A DNA stretch of 64,000 bases from contig NZ_JACXYU010000002.1 of NCBI RefSeq assembly GCF_014779715.1, forward strand, positions 62,001 to 126,000. Reading direction: 5' to 3'. The stretch comes from Streptomyces chumphonensis (lineage in GTDB: Bacteria > Actinomycetota > Actinomycetes > Streptomycetales > Streptomycetaceae). Position 1 is the stretch's first letter, and the number at the start of each line of letters is the position of its first letter. This document shows positions 39,977 to 48,563 of this stretch, piece after piece. The notes beneath the pieces were generated by a model, which saw nothing but the letters and a program-made list of their open reading frames with translations, did no database searches and was not told the origin of the DNA. The position numbers and the translations under genes were made by a program.

Positions 39977-41059
39977 GTGAGCGTCCTGTTCGAGCCCCGC
40001 ACCCTGCGGTCCCTCACCCTTCCGAACCGGGTCTGGATGGCCCCGATGTGCCAGTACTCCGCCCCCACCCAGGGGCCGCAGACCTCCGTCGCCGGGGACT
40101 GGCACCTCGCCCACTACGCGGCACGGGCCACGGGCGGTACGGGACTGATCCTCGTCGAGGCCACCGCGGTGAGCCCCGAGGGCCGCATCAGCCCGGCCGA
40201 CCTCGGGCTGTGGAACGACGCGCAGACCACCGGCCTGCGCCGCATCACGGACTTCCTCACCGGCCAGGGCACCGTCCCCGGCATCCAGCTCGCGCACGCG
40301 GGCCGCAAGGCCGCCACCGACCGTCCGTGGCGCGGAGGCGCACCGCTCGGAGCGCACGAGGAGGGATGGCGGCCGGTGGCACCCAGCCCCGTCGCGTTCG
40401 ACGAGCGCCACCCGGTACCCGACGAGCTGACCGTGGAGCAGATCCGGACGATCGTCGGCCAGTTCGCGGACGCGGCCGGACGCGCGCTGGAGGCCGGGTT
40501 CAAGGTCGCCGAGATCCACGGGGCGCACGGCTATCTGATCGGTGAGTTCCTCTCTCCGCACAGCAACCACCGCACGGACCACTACGGCGGTTCGTTCGAG
40601 AACCGGACCCGTTTCGCCCTGGAGGTCGTCGACGCCGTGCGCGCGGTCTGGCCGCAGGACCTGCCGCTGTTCTTCCGCGTCTCGGCGACCGACTGGCTCG
40701 AGCCCGACGGCTGGACCGTGGACGACACCGTGCGCCTCGCGGACGTCCTGCACCGGCACGGCGTCGACCTGCTGGACGTCTCCAGCGGCGGCAACGCCTC
40801 CGACGTCACCATCCCGACCGGCCCCGGCTACCAGGTGCCCTTCGCCGCCCGGGTGAAGGCCGAGACGCGCCTTCCCGTCGCGGCGGTCGGACTCATCACC
40901 GAGCCGACGCAGGCCGAGAAGATCATCGCGGACGGCCAGGCCGACGCGGTGCTGCTGGGCCGCCAGCTGCTGCGCGAGCCGTACTGGGCCCGGCGGGCGG
41001 CACGCGAGCTCGGCGCGAGCGGGCCGGCCGCTCCGCTGCCGTACGGACGCGCCGCCTGA
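39977..41059 (+). CDS. NADH:flavin oxidoreductase, old yellow enzyme (YqjM-like)
   Basis: 360 residues, FMN TIM barrel. The thermophilic-like/YqjM class is indicated by APMCQYSA (the redox-tuning Cys), GIQLAHAGRKA, the active-site IHGAHGYLIGEFLSPHSNHR (His-x2-His) and YGGSFENRTRF. It reduces activated C=C bonds of enones, quinones or nitro compounds with NAD(P)H. GTG 39977 has a GAGGAG site upstream. It is probably repressed by the divergent ArsR protein through the twin dyads, giving inducible electrophile detoxification (inference). Confidence 0.93.
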   Translation: MSVLFEPRTLRSLTLPNRVWMAPMCQYSAPTQGPQTSVAGDWHLAHYAARATGGTGLILVEATAVSPEGRISPADLGLWNDAQTTGLRRITDFLTGQGTVPGIQLAHAGRKAATDRPWRGGAPLGAHEEGWRPVAPSPVAFDERHPVPDELTVEQIRTIVGQFADAAGRALEAGFKVAEIHGAHGYLIGEFLSPHSNHRTDHYGGSFENRTRFALEVVDAVRAVWPQDLPLFFRVSATDWLEPDGWTVDDTVRLADVLHRHGVDLLDVSSGGNASDVTIPTGPGYQVPFAARVKAETRLPVAAVGLITEPTQAEKIIADGQADAVLLGRQLLREPYWARRAARELGASGPAAPLPYGRAA

Positions 41060-41141
41060 CCTGCGCGGACACCGTTCGGGACGCCGATACCGGCAGCCGG
41101 GGGCACACTGGCTGCCGGAGAGCGTTCCGGAGGTGTTCCGC

Positions 41142-42248
41142 ATGACTGACGTGCTGCTCGCGGTCGGCACCCGCAAAGGTCTGTTCCTCTTCCGCGGCCG
41201 GGCCGGTTCCGGCCCGGTCACCGCAGTCGGGGGCTGGGAGCGGGCGGGGGCGCACTTCACCGACCAGGCCGTCTCCGCCCTCGCGCTCGACACCCGCTCC
41301 GGCCGGCCGACCCTCCTGGTCGGAGCGGACAGCGCCCACTGGGGCCCCTCCGTGCTGCGCTCCACCGACCTGGGCGGTGACTGGCAGGAGCCGGCGCGTC
41401 CCGCGATCCGCTTCCCGGCCGACACCGGGGCGTCACTGGAGCGGCTGTGGCAGCTGGCGCCCGGCGGCGCCGGGGAACCCGACGTCGTCTACGCGGGTAC
41501 GGAACCGGCCGCGCTCTACCGTTCGGAGGACGGCGGGCGGTCGTTCGCCCTGGTGCGTTCGCTGTGGGAGCACCCCCATCGGGAGCGGTGGGAACCCGGC
41601 GGCGGCGGCCTCGGGCTGCACACCGTCCTCGTCGACCCGCGGGACTCCGGCAGGGTCACGGTCGCCGTCTCGACGGGCGGCGTCTACCGCACCGAGGACG
41701 GCGGGGAGAGCTGGAGACCCTCGAACGCCGGCGTGTCGGCCGTCTTCCTGCCCGACCCGCAGCCCGAGTTCGGCCAGTGCGTGCACAAGGTCGCCCGCGA
41801 CGCCGTGCACCCGGACCGCCTCTACCTGCAGAACCACTGGGGTGTGTACCGCAGCGACGATGGCGGGCGGAGGTGGAGCGCGATCGAGTCGGGACTGCCG
41901 TCGACCTTCGGCTTCCCCGTCCTCGCCCACCCCCACCGCGCGGACACCGCCTACCTCTTCCCGCTGAACGCCGACTCCGACCGGGTGCCGGCCGGCCGCC
42001 GCTGCCGCGTCTACCGGACGGAGGACGCCGGCCGTTCGTGGACCGGCCTGGCCGACGGCCTGCCCGCGACGGACCACCACGGTCCGGTGCTGCGGGACGC
42101 CCTGTGCACCGACGGCGGCGACCCGGCGGGGCTGTACTTCGGCAACCGCAACGGTGAGGTCTACGCGAGCGCGGACGACGGCACGTCGTGGCGTCAGGTC
42201 GTGGCCCATCTCCCGGACGTGCTCTGCGTGCGGGCCGCACGGGTGTGA
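41142..42248 (+). CDS. BNR/sialidase-like beta-propeller protein
   Basis: 368 residues, no signal peptide. Asp-box-like repeats typical of BNR/WD-like exo-sialidase-fold propellers: ALYRSEDGGRSF, VYRTEDGGESWRP, VYRSDDGGRRWSA, VYRTEDAGRSWTG and VYASADDGTSWR. No sialidase catalytic set can be assigned, so it may be a binding or glycosidase-like protein of unknown function. GGAGG precedes ATG 41142; a GTG at 41133 is less likely. Single transcription unit or read-through from the oxidoreductase 82 bp upstream. Confidence 0.84.
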   Translation: MTDVLLAVGTRKGLFLFRGRAGSGPVTAVGGWERAGAHFTDQAVSALALDTRSGRPTLLVGADSAHWGPSVLRSTDLGGDWQEPARPAIRFPADTGASLERLWQLAPGGAGEPDVVYAGTEPAALYRSEDGGRSFALVRSLWEHPHRERWEPGGGGLGLHTVLVDPRDSGRVTVAVSTGGVYRTEDGGESWRPSNAGVSAVFLPDPQPEFGQCVHKVARDAVHPDRLYLQNHWGVYRSDDGGRRWSAIESGLPSTFGFPVLAHPHRADTAYLFPLNADSDRVPAGRRCRVYRTEDAGRSWTGLADGLPATDHHGPVLRDALCTDGGDPAGLYFGNRNGEVYASADDGTSWRQVVAHLPDVLCVRAARV

Positions 42249-42306
42249 GGCCGGTGGACGGAGCACGTCGCCACCGGCGGGCGCGTGAGCCAGTAGGGTG
42301 AGGGCC

Positions 42307-42984
42307 GTGGCTGCACGACCGCTGAACGAGATCGTCGAAGCCGGCTGGGCCAAGGCCCTGGACCCGGTCGCCGGACGCATCGCCGCGATGGGCGACTTCC
42401 TACGCGCCGAGGTCGCCTCGGGCCGGACCTACCTCCCCGCCGGGGCGAACGTCCTACGCGCCTTCCAGCAACCCTTCGACGAGGTCAGGGTGCTGATCGT
42501 GGGTCAGGACCCCTATCCCACACCCGGGCACGCGGTGGGGCTGTCCTTCTCGGTGGCCCCCGAGGTCAGCCCGCTGCCGGGAAGCCTGGAGAACATCTTC
42601 CGCGAACTGCACAGCGACCTCGGACTCCCACGCCCCTCCACGGGCGATCTCACACCGTGGACCGGGCAGGGCGTCCTGCTGCTGAACCGGGCGCTGACCA
42701 CCGCCCCACGGCGTCCGGCCGCCCACCGCGGCAAGGGCTGGGAGGAGGTCACCGAGCAGGCGATCCGGGCCCTGGCCGCACGGGGCACCCCGCTCGTCGC
42801 CGTCCTGTGGGGCCGCGACGCCCGCAACCTGCGTCCCCTGCTGCAGGGGTTCCCGTCGGTCGAGTCCGCGCACCCCTCCCCCATGTCCGCCGACCGCGGG
42901 TTCTTCGGTTCGCGGCCCTTCAGCCGCACGAACGCACTGCTGGCCGAACAGGGGGCGGAGCCGGTCGACTGGCGGCTGCCGTGA
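42307..42984 (+). CDS. ung: Uracil-DNA glycosylase (family 1)
   Basis: 225 residues. Family 1 active-site motifs: [19 protein letters not shown] with the catalytic Asp, and [18 protein letters not shown], the DNA-intercalation and His loop. LLLNRALT is also diagnostic. It removes uracil from DNA to start base-excision repair. I chose GTG 42307 ([11 protein letters not shown]), the start typical of streptomycete Ung; GTG 42298 is also in frame. Its stop overlaps the start of the kinase-like gene (GTGA), so the two are co-translated. Confidence 0.96.
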   Translation: MAARPLNEIVEAGWAKALDPVAGRIAAMGDFLRAEVASGRTYLPAGANVLRAFQQPFDEVRVLIVGQDPYPTPGHAVGLSFSVAPEVSPLPGSLENIFRELHSDLGLPRPSTGDLTPWTGQGVLLLNRALTTAPRRPAAHRGKGWEEVTEQAIRALAARGTPLVAVLWGRDARNLRPLLQGFPSVESAHPSPMSADRGFFGSRPFSRTNALLAEQGAEPVDWRLP

Positions 42985-43952
42985 GCCGTTGGGTGCTCGG
43001 CGTCGACTCGGGCGGGTCGGGTCTGCGCGTCGCACTCGCCGACGCCGTCCGGGGGCGTCCGATGTCGTCGGGGCCGGTCCTCGCCACGCCCCCCGTCGGG
43101 ACGGGTCCCGGCGGGATCGACGCCGAGGAACTGGCGCACCGGGTCGTGACGGCGGCCCGGACCCTGCTGACGGGGGCGGGTGCCTGCGGCGAGCCGGTCC
43201 CGGCCGTGTGCGTCGGCGCCGCCGGCATGGCGTCCCTGGGCGAGGACCTCCGCTCGCGGCTGCCCGGTGTGCTCCGCGCGGAGTTGGGCACCGACCGACT
43301 CGCCCTCGCCGCCGACGCGGTCACGGCCTACGCCGGAGCCCTGGGCGTACGGCCCGGAGCGGTGGCCGCGATGGGCACGGGCATGGTGGCACTGGCCACC
43401 GACCTCAGCGGCTGGCGCCGCGCCGACGGCTGGGGGCATCTGCTCGGCGACTGCGGCGGCGGCGCCTGGATCGGCAGAGCGGCGCTGGAGGCGGCGCTCC
43501 GCGCGCACGACGGCAGGGAATCGGGATCGGCGGCTCTGCTCGCAAGCGCGGAGGAACGCTTCGGTCCGGTCGCCGGGCTCCCGGGGCGGCTCTACCCGCG
43601 CGCCGACCGCGCCGCCGTGCTGGCGTCCTTCGCGCCCGAGGTGGCGGCCTGCGCCGCCCGGGACCCGGTCGCGGCCGACATTCTGCGGGCCGCGGCCGGG
43701 CACGTCGCCGACGCGCTGGCCGCGGTGTGCCCGGCCGACGACCGGCCGGCCGTGGCTCTCACCGGTGGGCTGGTGCGTCTGGGTGAGCCGCTGCTCGGTC
43801 CGCTGCGCCGGGAGGTGGCCGACCGGCTGCCCCGGGCCCGGCTGACCGAGCCGGCCGGCGATCCGCTCGCCGGCGCGCTCCTCGTCGCCGCCCGGCTGGC
43901 CGGGGACGGCGTGGCGCTGCCCGCCGACCCGGCGCTGCTGCGCACCGTGTGA
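42981..43952 (+). CDS. N-acetylglucosamine kinase-like protein (BadF/BadG/BcrA ATPase fold)
   Basis: 323 residues. Actin-like ATPase features: [17 protein letters not shown] (phosphate 1), [24 protein letters not shown] (phosphate 2), [20 protein letters not shown] and a C-terminal [16 protein letters not shown] (adenosine motif). This matches the GlcNAc-kinase subgroup, which phosphorylates amino sugars salvaged from peptidoglycan or chitin. The GTG at 42981 overlaps the ung stop by 4 nt. Confidence 0.87.
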   Translation: MSRWVLGVDSGGSGLRVALADAVRGRPMSSGPVLATPPVGTGPGGIDAEELAHRVVTAARTLLTGAGACGEPVPAVCVGAAGMASLGEDLRSRLPGVLRAELGTDRLALAADAVTAYAGALGVRPGAVAAMGTGMVALATDLSGWRRADGWGHLLGDCGGGAWIGRAALEAALRAHDGRESGSAALLASAEERFGPVAGLPGRLYPRADRAAVLASFAPEVAACAARDPVAADILRAAAGHVADALAAVCPADDRPAVALTGGLVRLGEPLLGPLRREVADRLPRARLTEPAGDPLAGALLVAARLAGDGVALPADPALLRTV

Positions 43953-44098
43953 CCGGCGGGAAGACGGGTGGCGTGTACGCCGTCGTGCACAACGCGCAGC
44001 GTACGAAACGGCTCGACGCGCGGGGCGAAACACCCATCAACGGACCAATCACCCCCGGCACGGCTGTGCATAGTGCCAAGGCATTAGCATGCCGGGCC

Positions 44099-45046
44099 AT
44101 GAGCTCCTCCACTGGTCCCGAAGGCGGGCTGCCCGTACGAATGCCGCGTCCCCGCAAGCCCGGCAGGCATCGCCGGCCGGAGCCGGTCGTCGCGCCCGAG
44201 GGCGCTCCCGCACTGGTTCTGGCCGTCCCCGGCGAGCCCTCGGCCCCGGTGCGCTCCCTCGCCGAGGAGATCATCAGCATCGCCCGGTCCGAGCTTCCCG
44301 GCATGGACGCGCGCGTCGCCTTCGTCGACGGGGCGGACGGCGAGTTCCCCGGAGTGGAGGCGGTCCTCTCCCAGGTCGTGGCAGAACGCGCCGCCCGCGC
44401 CGCCCGCCGCCCGGCGGACGCGGACGCGGCCGAGCACGGTGAGGCGTCCACGGCGGGCACCGAGCCGCTCAGCGCCGTCGTCGTACCGCTCCTGGCGGGG
44501 CCCGACGCGGCCGTGCTGCGCCGCATACGCCAGGCGGTCCTGAACAGCGGCTCGGGCGCCGAACTGACGGACGTCCTCGGGCCGCACCCGCTACTGGCCG
44601 AGGCCGTCCACGTGCGACTGTCCGAGGCGGGCCTGGCGCGCGCCGACCGGGCGCGGCTGTTCACCGTGGCCACCGCCGCCGACGGCATCGTGCTGGCCAC
44701 CGTGGGCGGCGAGGAGGCCGTACAGGTCGCCGGCATCACCGGCATGCTGCTCGCGGCCCGACTGGCCGTGCCCGTGCTGGCGGCGCCGCTGGACGAGGAG
44801 GGCGCGGTCGCGCGTGCCGCAGCGGAACTGACGGCGGCGGGCTCGCAGCAACTGGCGGTGGCCCCCTGCCTGATCGGCCCCGAGGTGCCCGGTGGGCTGG
44901 TGACGGCGGCCGCCCAGGAGGCCGGGTGCCACGCGGCCGAGCCGCTGGGCGCCTACCCGGCGATCGGCAAGCTGGTGGCGTCCGCGTACGGGGCGAAGGC
45001 CGGCATCGGCGCCGCCGGCGCACCGCAGAGCAGCGTGGCCCACTGA
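44099..45046 (+). CDS. CbiX/sirohydrochlorin-chelatase-like protein, possibly non-catalytic
   Basis: 315 residues. Two CbiX-like halves: ALVLAVPGEPSAPVRSLAEEI to VVVPLLAGPDA, then TDVLGPHPLLAEAVHVRL and the C-terminal repeat-like half (IVLATVGGEEAVQVAGITGM, VAPCLIGPEVPG). In true chelatases the first strand ends with a His-Gly-Ser metal-binding motif; here it reads VPGEP, so the usual catalytic His is missing. It may be a degenerate paralogue or have another role. The ATG at 44099 lacks a ribosome site, and a TAGCAT hexamer ends 8 nt before it, suggesting a leaderless transcript. The 146 bp upstream are AT-rich for this genome. Confidence 0.7.
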   Translation: MSSSTGPEGGLPVRMPRPRKPGRHRRPEPVVAPEGAPALVLAVPGEPSAPVRSLAEEIISIARSELPGMDARVAFVDGADGEFPGVEAVLSQVVAERAARAARRPADADAAEHGEASTAGTEPLSAVVVPLLAGPDAAVLRRIRQAVLNSGSGAELTDVLGPHPLLAEAVHVRLSEAGLARADRARLFTVATAADGIVLATVGGEEAVQVAGITGMLLAARLAVPVLAAPLDEEGAVARAAAELTAAGSQQLAVAPCLIGPEVPGGLVTAAAQEAGCHAAEPLGAYPAIGKLVASAYGAKAGIGAAGAPQSSVAH

Positions 45047-45074
45047 CGGGTGTCCGGCGGGGCGCCGGACTGAC

Positions 45075-45121
45075 GGCGCGCGGTGGGGGCGGGAGCTCGG
45101 GGCCCGCCCCCACCGCGCGCC
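45075..45121. terminator. Very strong bidirectional terminator (19-bp stem)
   Basis: Perfect arms GGCGCGCGGTGGGGGCGGG (45075-45093) and its exact complement at 45103-45121, with a 9-nt loop, between the convergent CbiX-like and lactonase-like genes. Confidence 0.9.
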
Positions 45122-45160
45122 GCGTGCTGCGGCCCTCCGCCGAGGCGGCGCCGGGCGCCC

Positions 45161-46207
45161 TCAGTCGAAGACGACGCAGCTCGCGGCCGTCACGGGCAGG
45201 GTGCCCCCGTAGGCGGGGACTCCGGTCGCGGGGTCGACGTCGAACCAGCTGACGTCCCCGGAGCGTTCGTTGGCCGCGTACAGGCGCCGTCCGGTCGGGT
45301 CCGCCGCCAGGTCGCGCGGCCAGTGCCCGCCGCACGGCACGGTGGTGACGAAGCGCGGCTCACGGCCGTCGTCACCGAGGGCCAGGACCGTGATCGAGTC
45401 GTCCCCCCGGTTGGCCACCCACGCGTACCGGCCGTCCTCGGACACCACCAGGGCCGACGGCGCGTTGGCGCCCCCCGCCCCCGGTGGCCGGACGCCGACC
45501 TGGTGCAGGGGCTCCAGGTCGCCCGTTTCACCGTCCCACCGGCAGACGGTGACCGTCGACTGCAACTCGTTGATCACGTAGACCCACGTGCCGCAGGGGT
45601 GGAAGGTGAGGTGGCGGGGACCGGTGCCCGGCGGCATGGGGACCTCCCGCTGCGGAGCGGCACCGGAGTGGTCGAGACGGGAGACCCACACGGAGTCGGT
45701 GCCGAGGTCCACGGCGAGCAGCCAGTTCCAGCCGGCGTCGGCGACGACGCAGTGCGCGTGCGGGCCCGCCTGGCGGTCCGCGTCCGGCCCCGCTCCCCGG
45801 TGCTGCCGCACACTGCGCAGCTCGCCCTGGGGCACCCCGTCCGCCCCGAGGGGCAGGGCGCTGACACTGCCCGAGCCGTAGTTGGCCGTGAAGACGTACC
45901 CGGCGGCCACGGTGAGGTGCGTGGGTGCGTCGCCGCCCACCGGCACCGGGGCGGCCAGCAGCGCGGGGTGGTCGGCGTCCCGCAGGGAGAACGCGGCGAC
46001 GGCCCCGTCCGGGGTCTCCTGGACCGTGTAGAGCGTGCCGGAGCCGGGCGCGAGCGCCAGGAAGGAGGGGTCGGCGACGTCGGCGGTGCGACTGAGCACC
46101 GTGAGCGCTCCGTCGGCCGGGTCGACGGCCGCGACGGTCAGCCCCGCACCGCCCTCCGAGGTGAACGATCCGATGTACGCCAACTGCCCACTGCCCGAAC
46201 CGGCCAC
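45161..46207 (-). CDS. Lactonase-family (YbhE/6-phosphogluconolactonase-like) beta-propeller
   Basis: 348 residues. Repeats characteristic of the seven-bladed lactonase propeller: AYIGSFTSEGGAGL, THLTVAAGYVFTANYGSGSVSALPL, GPRHLTFHPCGTWVYVINELQSTVTV, and RDLAADPTGRRLYAANERSGDVSWF. The HAHCVVAD block (active-site or ligand region) is present. It may open 6-phosphogluconolactone or another sugar lactone. I chose GTG 46207 (VAGSGSGQLAYIG) because AGGGG lies upstream; an in-frame GTG at 46258 gives a 17-residue extension without family features. Confidence 0.87.
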   Translation of the reverse strand: MAGSGSGQLAYIGSFTSEGGAGLTVAAVDPADGALTVLSRTADVADPSFLALAPGSGTLYTVQETPDGAVAAFSLRDADHPALLAAPVPVGGDAPTHLTVAAGYVFTANYGSGSVSALPLGADGVPQGELRSVRQHRGAGPDADRQAGPHAHCVVADAGWNWLLAVDLGTDSVWVSRLDHSGAAPQREVPMPPGTGPRHLTFHPCGTWVYVINELQSTVTVCRWDGETGDLEPLHQVGVRPPGAGGANAPSALVVSEDGRYAWVANRGDDSITVLALGDDGREPRFVTTVPCGGHWPRDLAADPTGRRLYAANERSGDVSWFDVDPATGVPAYGGTLPVTAASCVVFD

Positions 46208-46320
46208 GGCCTGCCCCTTTCCCCGCCCGTCACGACGTTCCCGATCTGTGCGGGGCACCGTAGCAGTTGGTCTGGACCAGCGGGTGCCGGACGGGCCCGG
46301 CAGAGGGGTGGCGCGCGGCC

Positions 46321-47835
46321 TCAGGCGGTGCGGAGCGGGCCGCGCGGGGCGCTGTGCAGCGGTCCCGCCAAGCCCGCGAGCGCGGCCTCCAGCGCGTGGA
46401 GGTGGGCCACCGCGCGGTCACCCTCGGGCTGCCGGTGAGCACACTCCGCATCGGCGCGGCGGTCCTCCGCCGCTCCGGGGGCCTGCTGGCGCAGCAGCCG
46501 CCGGACGGCCTCCTCCACCCGCTGGCAGCCCTCGGTGAGCCGGGCGTCGTGCGAGGCCTCCGGGTCGGCCGCGATACCCGCGAGGGCGTGGGCGCGCGCG
46601 GCACACTCGTCGAGCAGGCCGAGCACGAGCCGGGCGCGCGCCTTGCGCTCCCGGTAGGGGTTCAGCGGATGAACGAGCGGGGCGAGCGCGAGCCGGGCCC
46701 GGCCCAGGAGCAGCTCCAGCTCGGCCACCCGGCGCGCCGGATCGGCGGCCGCGTCACCGGCGAGCCGCCGCGCGGCGTCCTCGGTGCCGCGCTGCAGGGC
46801 CACCAGGGCGCGCCGGATCCAGGCGTTCGTCGTCGCGTGCGTGGTGACCGGGAGGACGAACACGACGGCCGCCGCGGCGCCCAGGGCCCCGATGAGCGTC
46901 TCGGCCACGCGCAGCGCCAGCAGACCGGCGTCCAGGACGCCCAGGAGGCCGTACAGGAGACCCACCATGACCGTCACGAAGAACATCATCCAGCTGTAGG
47001 ACACCGCAGCGGTGTAGAAGATGCCGAACACGCACACGGCGACGATCCCGGCCGTCGCAGCGGGGTGACCGTCCACCGGCAAGGCGACGAGGAGCCCGGC
47101 GGCGATGCCGACGACCGTGCCGAGCACGCGGCGGAATCCCCGCACGAGGGTCTCCCCGCGCGAGGCCGTGTTGACGAAGATCCACCAGGCGGCTCCGACG
47201 GCCCAGTACCAGCGTTCGTGGGACAGGGCCTGCCCCGCCAGCAGGGCCAGGCCGCAGGCGACGGTCGCCTGCACGGCCTGCCGCGTGGTGGGGCGCCGCA
47301 GACCGCGCTCGTCGCCGGGCGGCGGAGCGGCCGGAGGCGGGGTGCGCCGTTCGATCGGCCACAGCCCGAACCGCACGAGGGCCGCCACGGCCAGGGCCAG
47401 CAGCACGGCTCCGGCCAGCGGTGGGAGGTCCTGCGGCGCGGGCCGCAGGAACTGCGCCACGAAGAAGGTCATGAAGGCGAAGATGCCCAGCGCGTTGCCC
47501 CGGGGCCCGTACCGGCGGGCGTACACCCCCGCGAAGACGATGCCGAGGAAGGCCGCGTCCCGCAGCGGCGGGGCGTCGTGCAGCACGGCCGCCGACGCGA
47601 GGACGGGGAGCCCGACCAGCGGCAGGAGGGCCGTGGTGCCCGCCTGGCCGCGCACGTCGGCGTCGGTGACGGTGAAGAGGGCGAGCAGCGCCGCGAGGCC
47701 TCCGGTGATGGCGGCGCGGACGTCGAGGCCCGTGGCCGCCACGGCGAGCACCGCGAGTCCCACGCCGATGACGGCGCGGGACGCCTGCCGTAGCCTCAGT
47801 CGCTCCGGGTCCGGAGCTGTGAACATCCTCTTCAC
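46321..47835 (-). CDS. FUSC-family (aromatic-acid exporter-like) membrane protein
   Basis: 504 residues. Two clusters of hydrophobic helices: ~20-160, beginning ASRAVIGVGLAVLAVAATGL with GIFAFMTFFVAQFL, and ~190-320, with the FUSC landmark HERWYWAVGAAWWIFVNTASRGETLVRGFRRVLGTVVG. A cytoplasmic helical C-terminus follows. Members resemble bacterial AaeB/YccS and are thought to export small aromatic or amphipathic compounds. GTG 47835 is chosen; ATG 47826 is an alternative. A TATACATGTACAG element lies about 130 bp upstream. Confidence 0.83.
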   Translation of the reverse strand: MKRMFTAPDPERLRLRQASRAVIGVGLAVLAVAATGLDVRAAITGGLAALLALFTVTDADVRGQAGTTALLPLVGLPVLASAAVLHDAPPLRDAAFLGIVFAGVYARRYGPRGNALGIFAFMTFFVAQFLRPAPQDLPPLAGAVLLALAVAALVRFGLWPIERRTPPPAAPPPGDERGLRRPTTRQAVQATVACGLALLAGQALSHERWYWAVGAAWWIFVNTASRGETLVRGFRRVLGTVVGIAAGLLVALPVDGHPAATAGIVAVCVFGIFYTAAVSYSWMMFFVTVMVGLLYGLLGVLDAGLLALRVAETLIGALGAAAAVVFVLPVTTHATTNAWIRRALVALQRGTEDAARRLAGDAAADPARRVAELELLLGRARLALAPLVHPLNPYRERKARARLVLGLLDECAARAHALAGIAADPEASHDARLTEGCQRVEEAVRRLLRQQAPGAAEDRRADAECAHRQPEGDRAVAHLHALEAALAGLAGPLHSAPRGPLRTA

Positions 47836-47965
47836 GGCGGTCGGCCGCCCCCTTTTCCCACGTTCTCGCCGCGCGCGGGACGTCCGGGGGTGGTGGACGG
47901 CCGGGCACGACGAGGGCGCCGCGGGCCGGTAACGGCTTCGTTGCCGTCCGGCACTGCGCGGCGCC

Positions 47966-47977
47966 CTGTACATGTAT
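47966..47977 (-). promoter_or_regulatory. TACATGTA palindrome upstream of FUSC gene
   Basis: On the minus strand it reads ATACATGTACAG. It shares TACATGTACAG with the DUF305/LVIVD promoter (37226-37236). The TATACA part (47979-47974 on the minus strand) could be a -10 box for the FUSC transcript. Confidence 0.4.
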
Positions 47978-48072
47978 ACGACACCGATGTGATGGAAGCA
48001 CGCCGTCCGGTTCTCCGCCAAGTCGGCGCGGACGACCGTGAGGAGCCTCACCCGGACCGGCCCCGGGCCTGC

Positions 48073-48495
48073 TCACCCGAGGAAGGACAGCCGGACCTGA
48101 CGGTGGGGGTTGTCGCGGTTGGTGTCCACCAGGCACACGGACTGCCAGGTGCCGAGGGCGAGCCGGCCGCCGATGACGGGCAGCGTCGCGTGCGGCGGCA
48201 CCAGTGCGGGCAGGACGTGGTCGCGCCCGTGGCCGGGGCTCCCGTGCCGGTGCCGCCAGCGGTCGTCGGCGGGCAGCAGCTCGCGCAGGGCGGCCAGCAG
48301 GTCGTCGTCACTGCCCGCGCCGGTCTCGAGGACCGCGACACCGGCCGTCGCGTGCGGCACGAACACGTTGAGGAGCCCGTCGCCGCTGCCCGCCACATCC
48401 GCCAGGTAGCGCTCGCACTCGGCGGTGAGATCGGTCACCGTCTCCGCGGAGCCGGTCGTGAGGTCGAGGATGCGGGTGCTGAAGCGTTCGCTCAT
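48073..48495 (-). CDS. YjbQ/UPF0047 family protein
   Basis: 140 residues. Family blocks: GLLNVFVPHATAGVAVLETG, the HGSPGHGRDHVLPAL segment with several conserved His, and LALGTWQSVCLVDTNRDNPHRQV. The family is annotated as a secondary thiamine-phosphate synthase enzyme because some members have weak activity in vitro; the true role is unknown. ATG 48495. Divergent from the oxidoreductase gene (68-bp gap). Confidence 0.92.
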   Translation of the reverse strand: MSERFSTRILDLTTGSAETVTDLTAECERYLADVAGSGDGLLNVFVPHATAGVAVLETGAGSDDDLLAALRELLPADDRWRHRHGSPGHGRDHVLPALVPPHATLPVIGGRLALGTWQSVCLVDTNRDNPHRQVRLSFLG

Positions 48496-48563
48496 GCCCC
48501 CATGGTCCCCTGCGGCCACGGTCGGCCGGGAAGGCGCACGGCCCGACGGTGGTTGGTGGAGGC

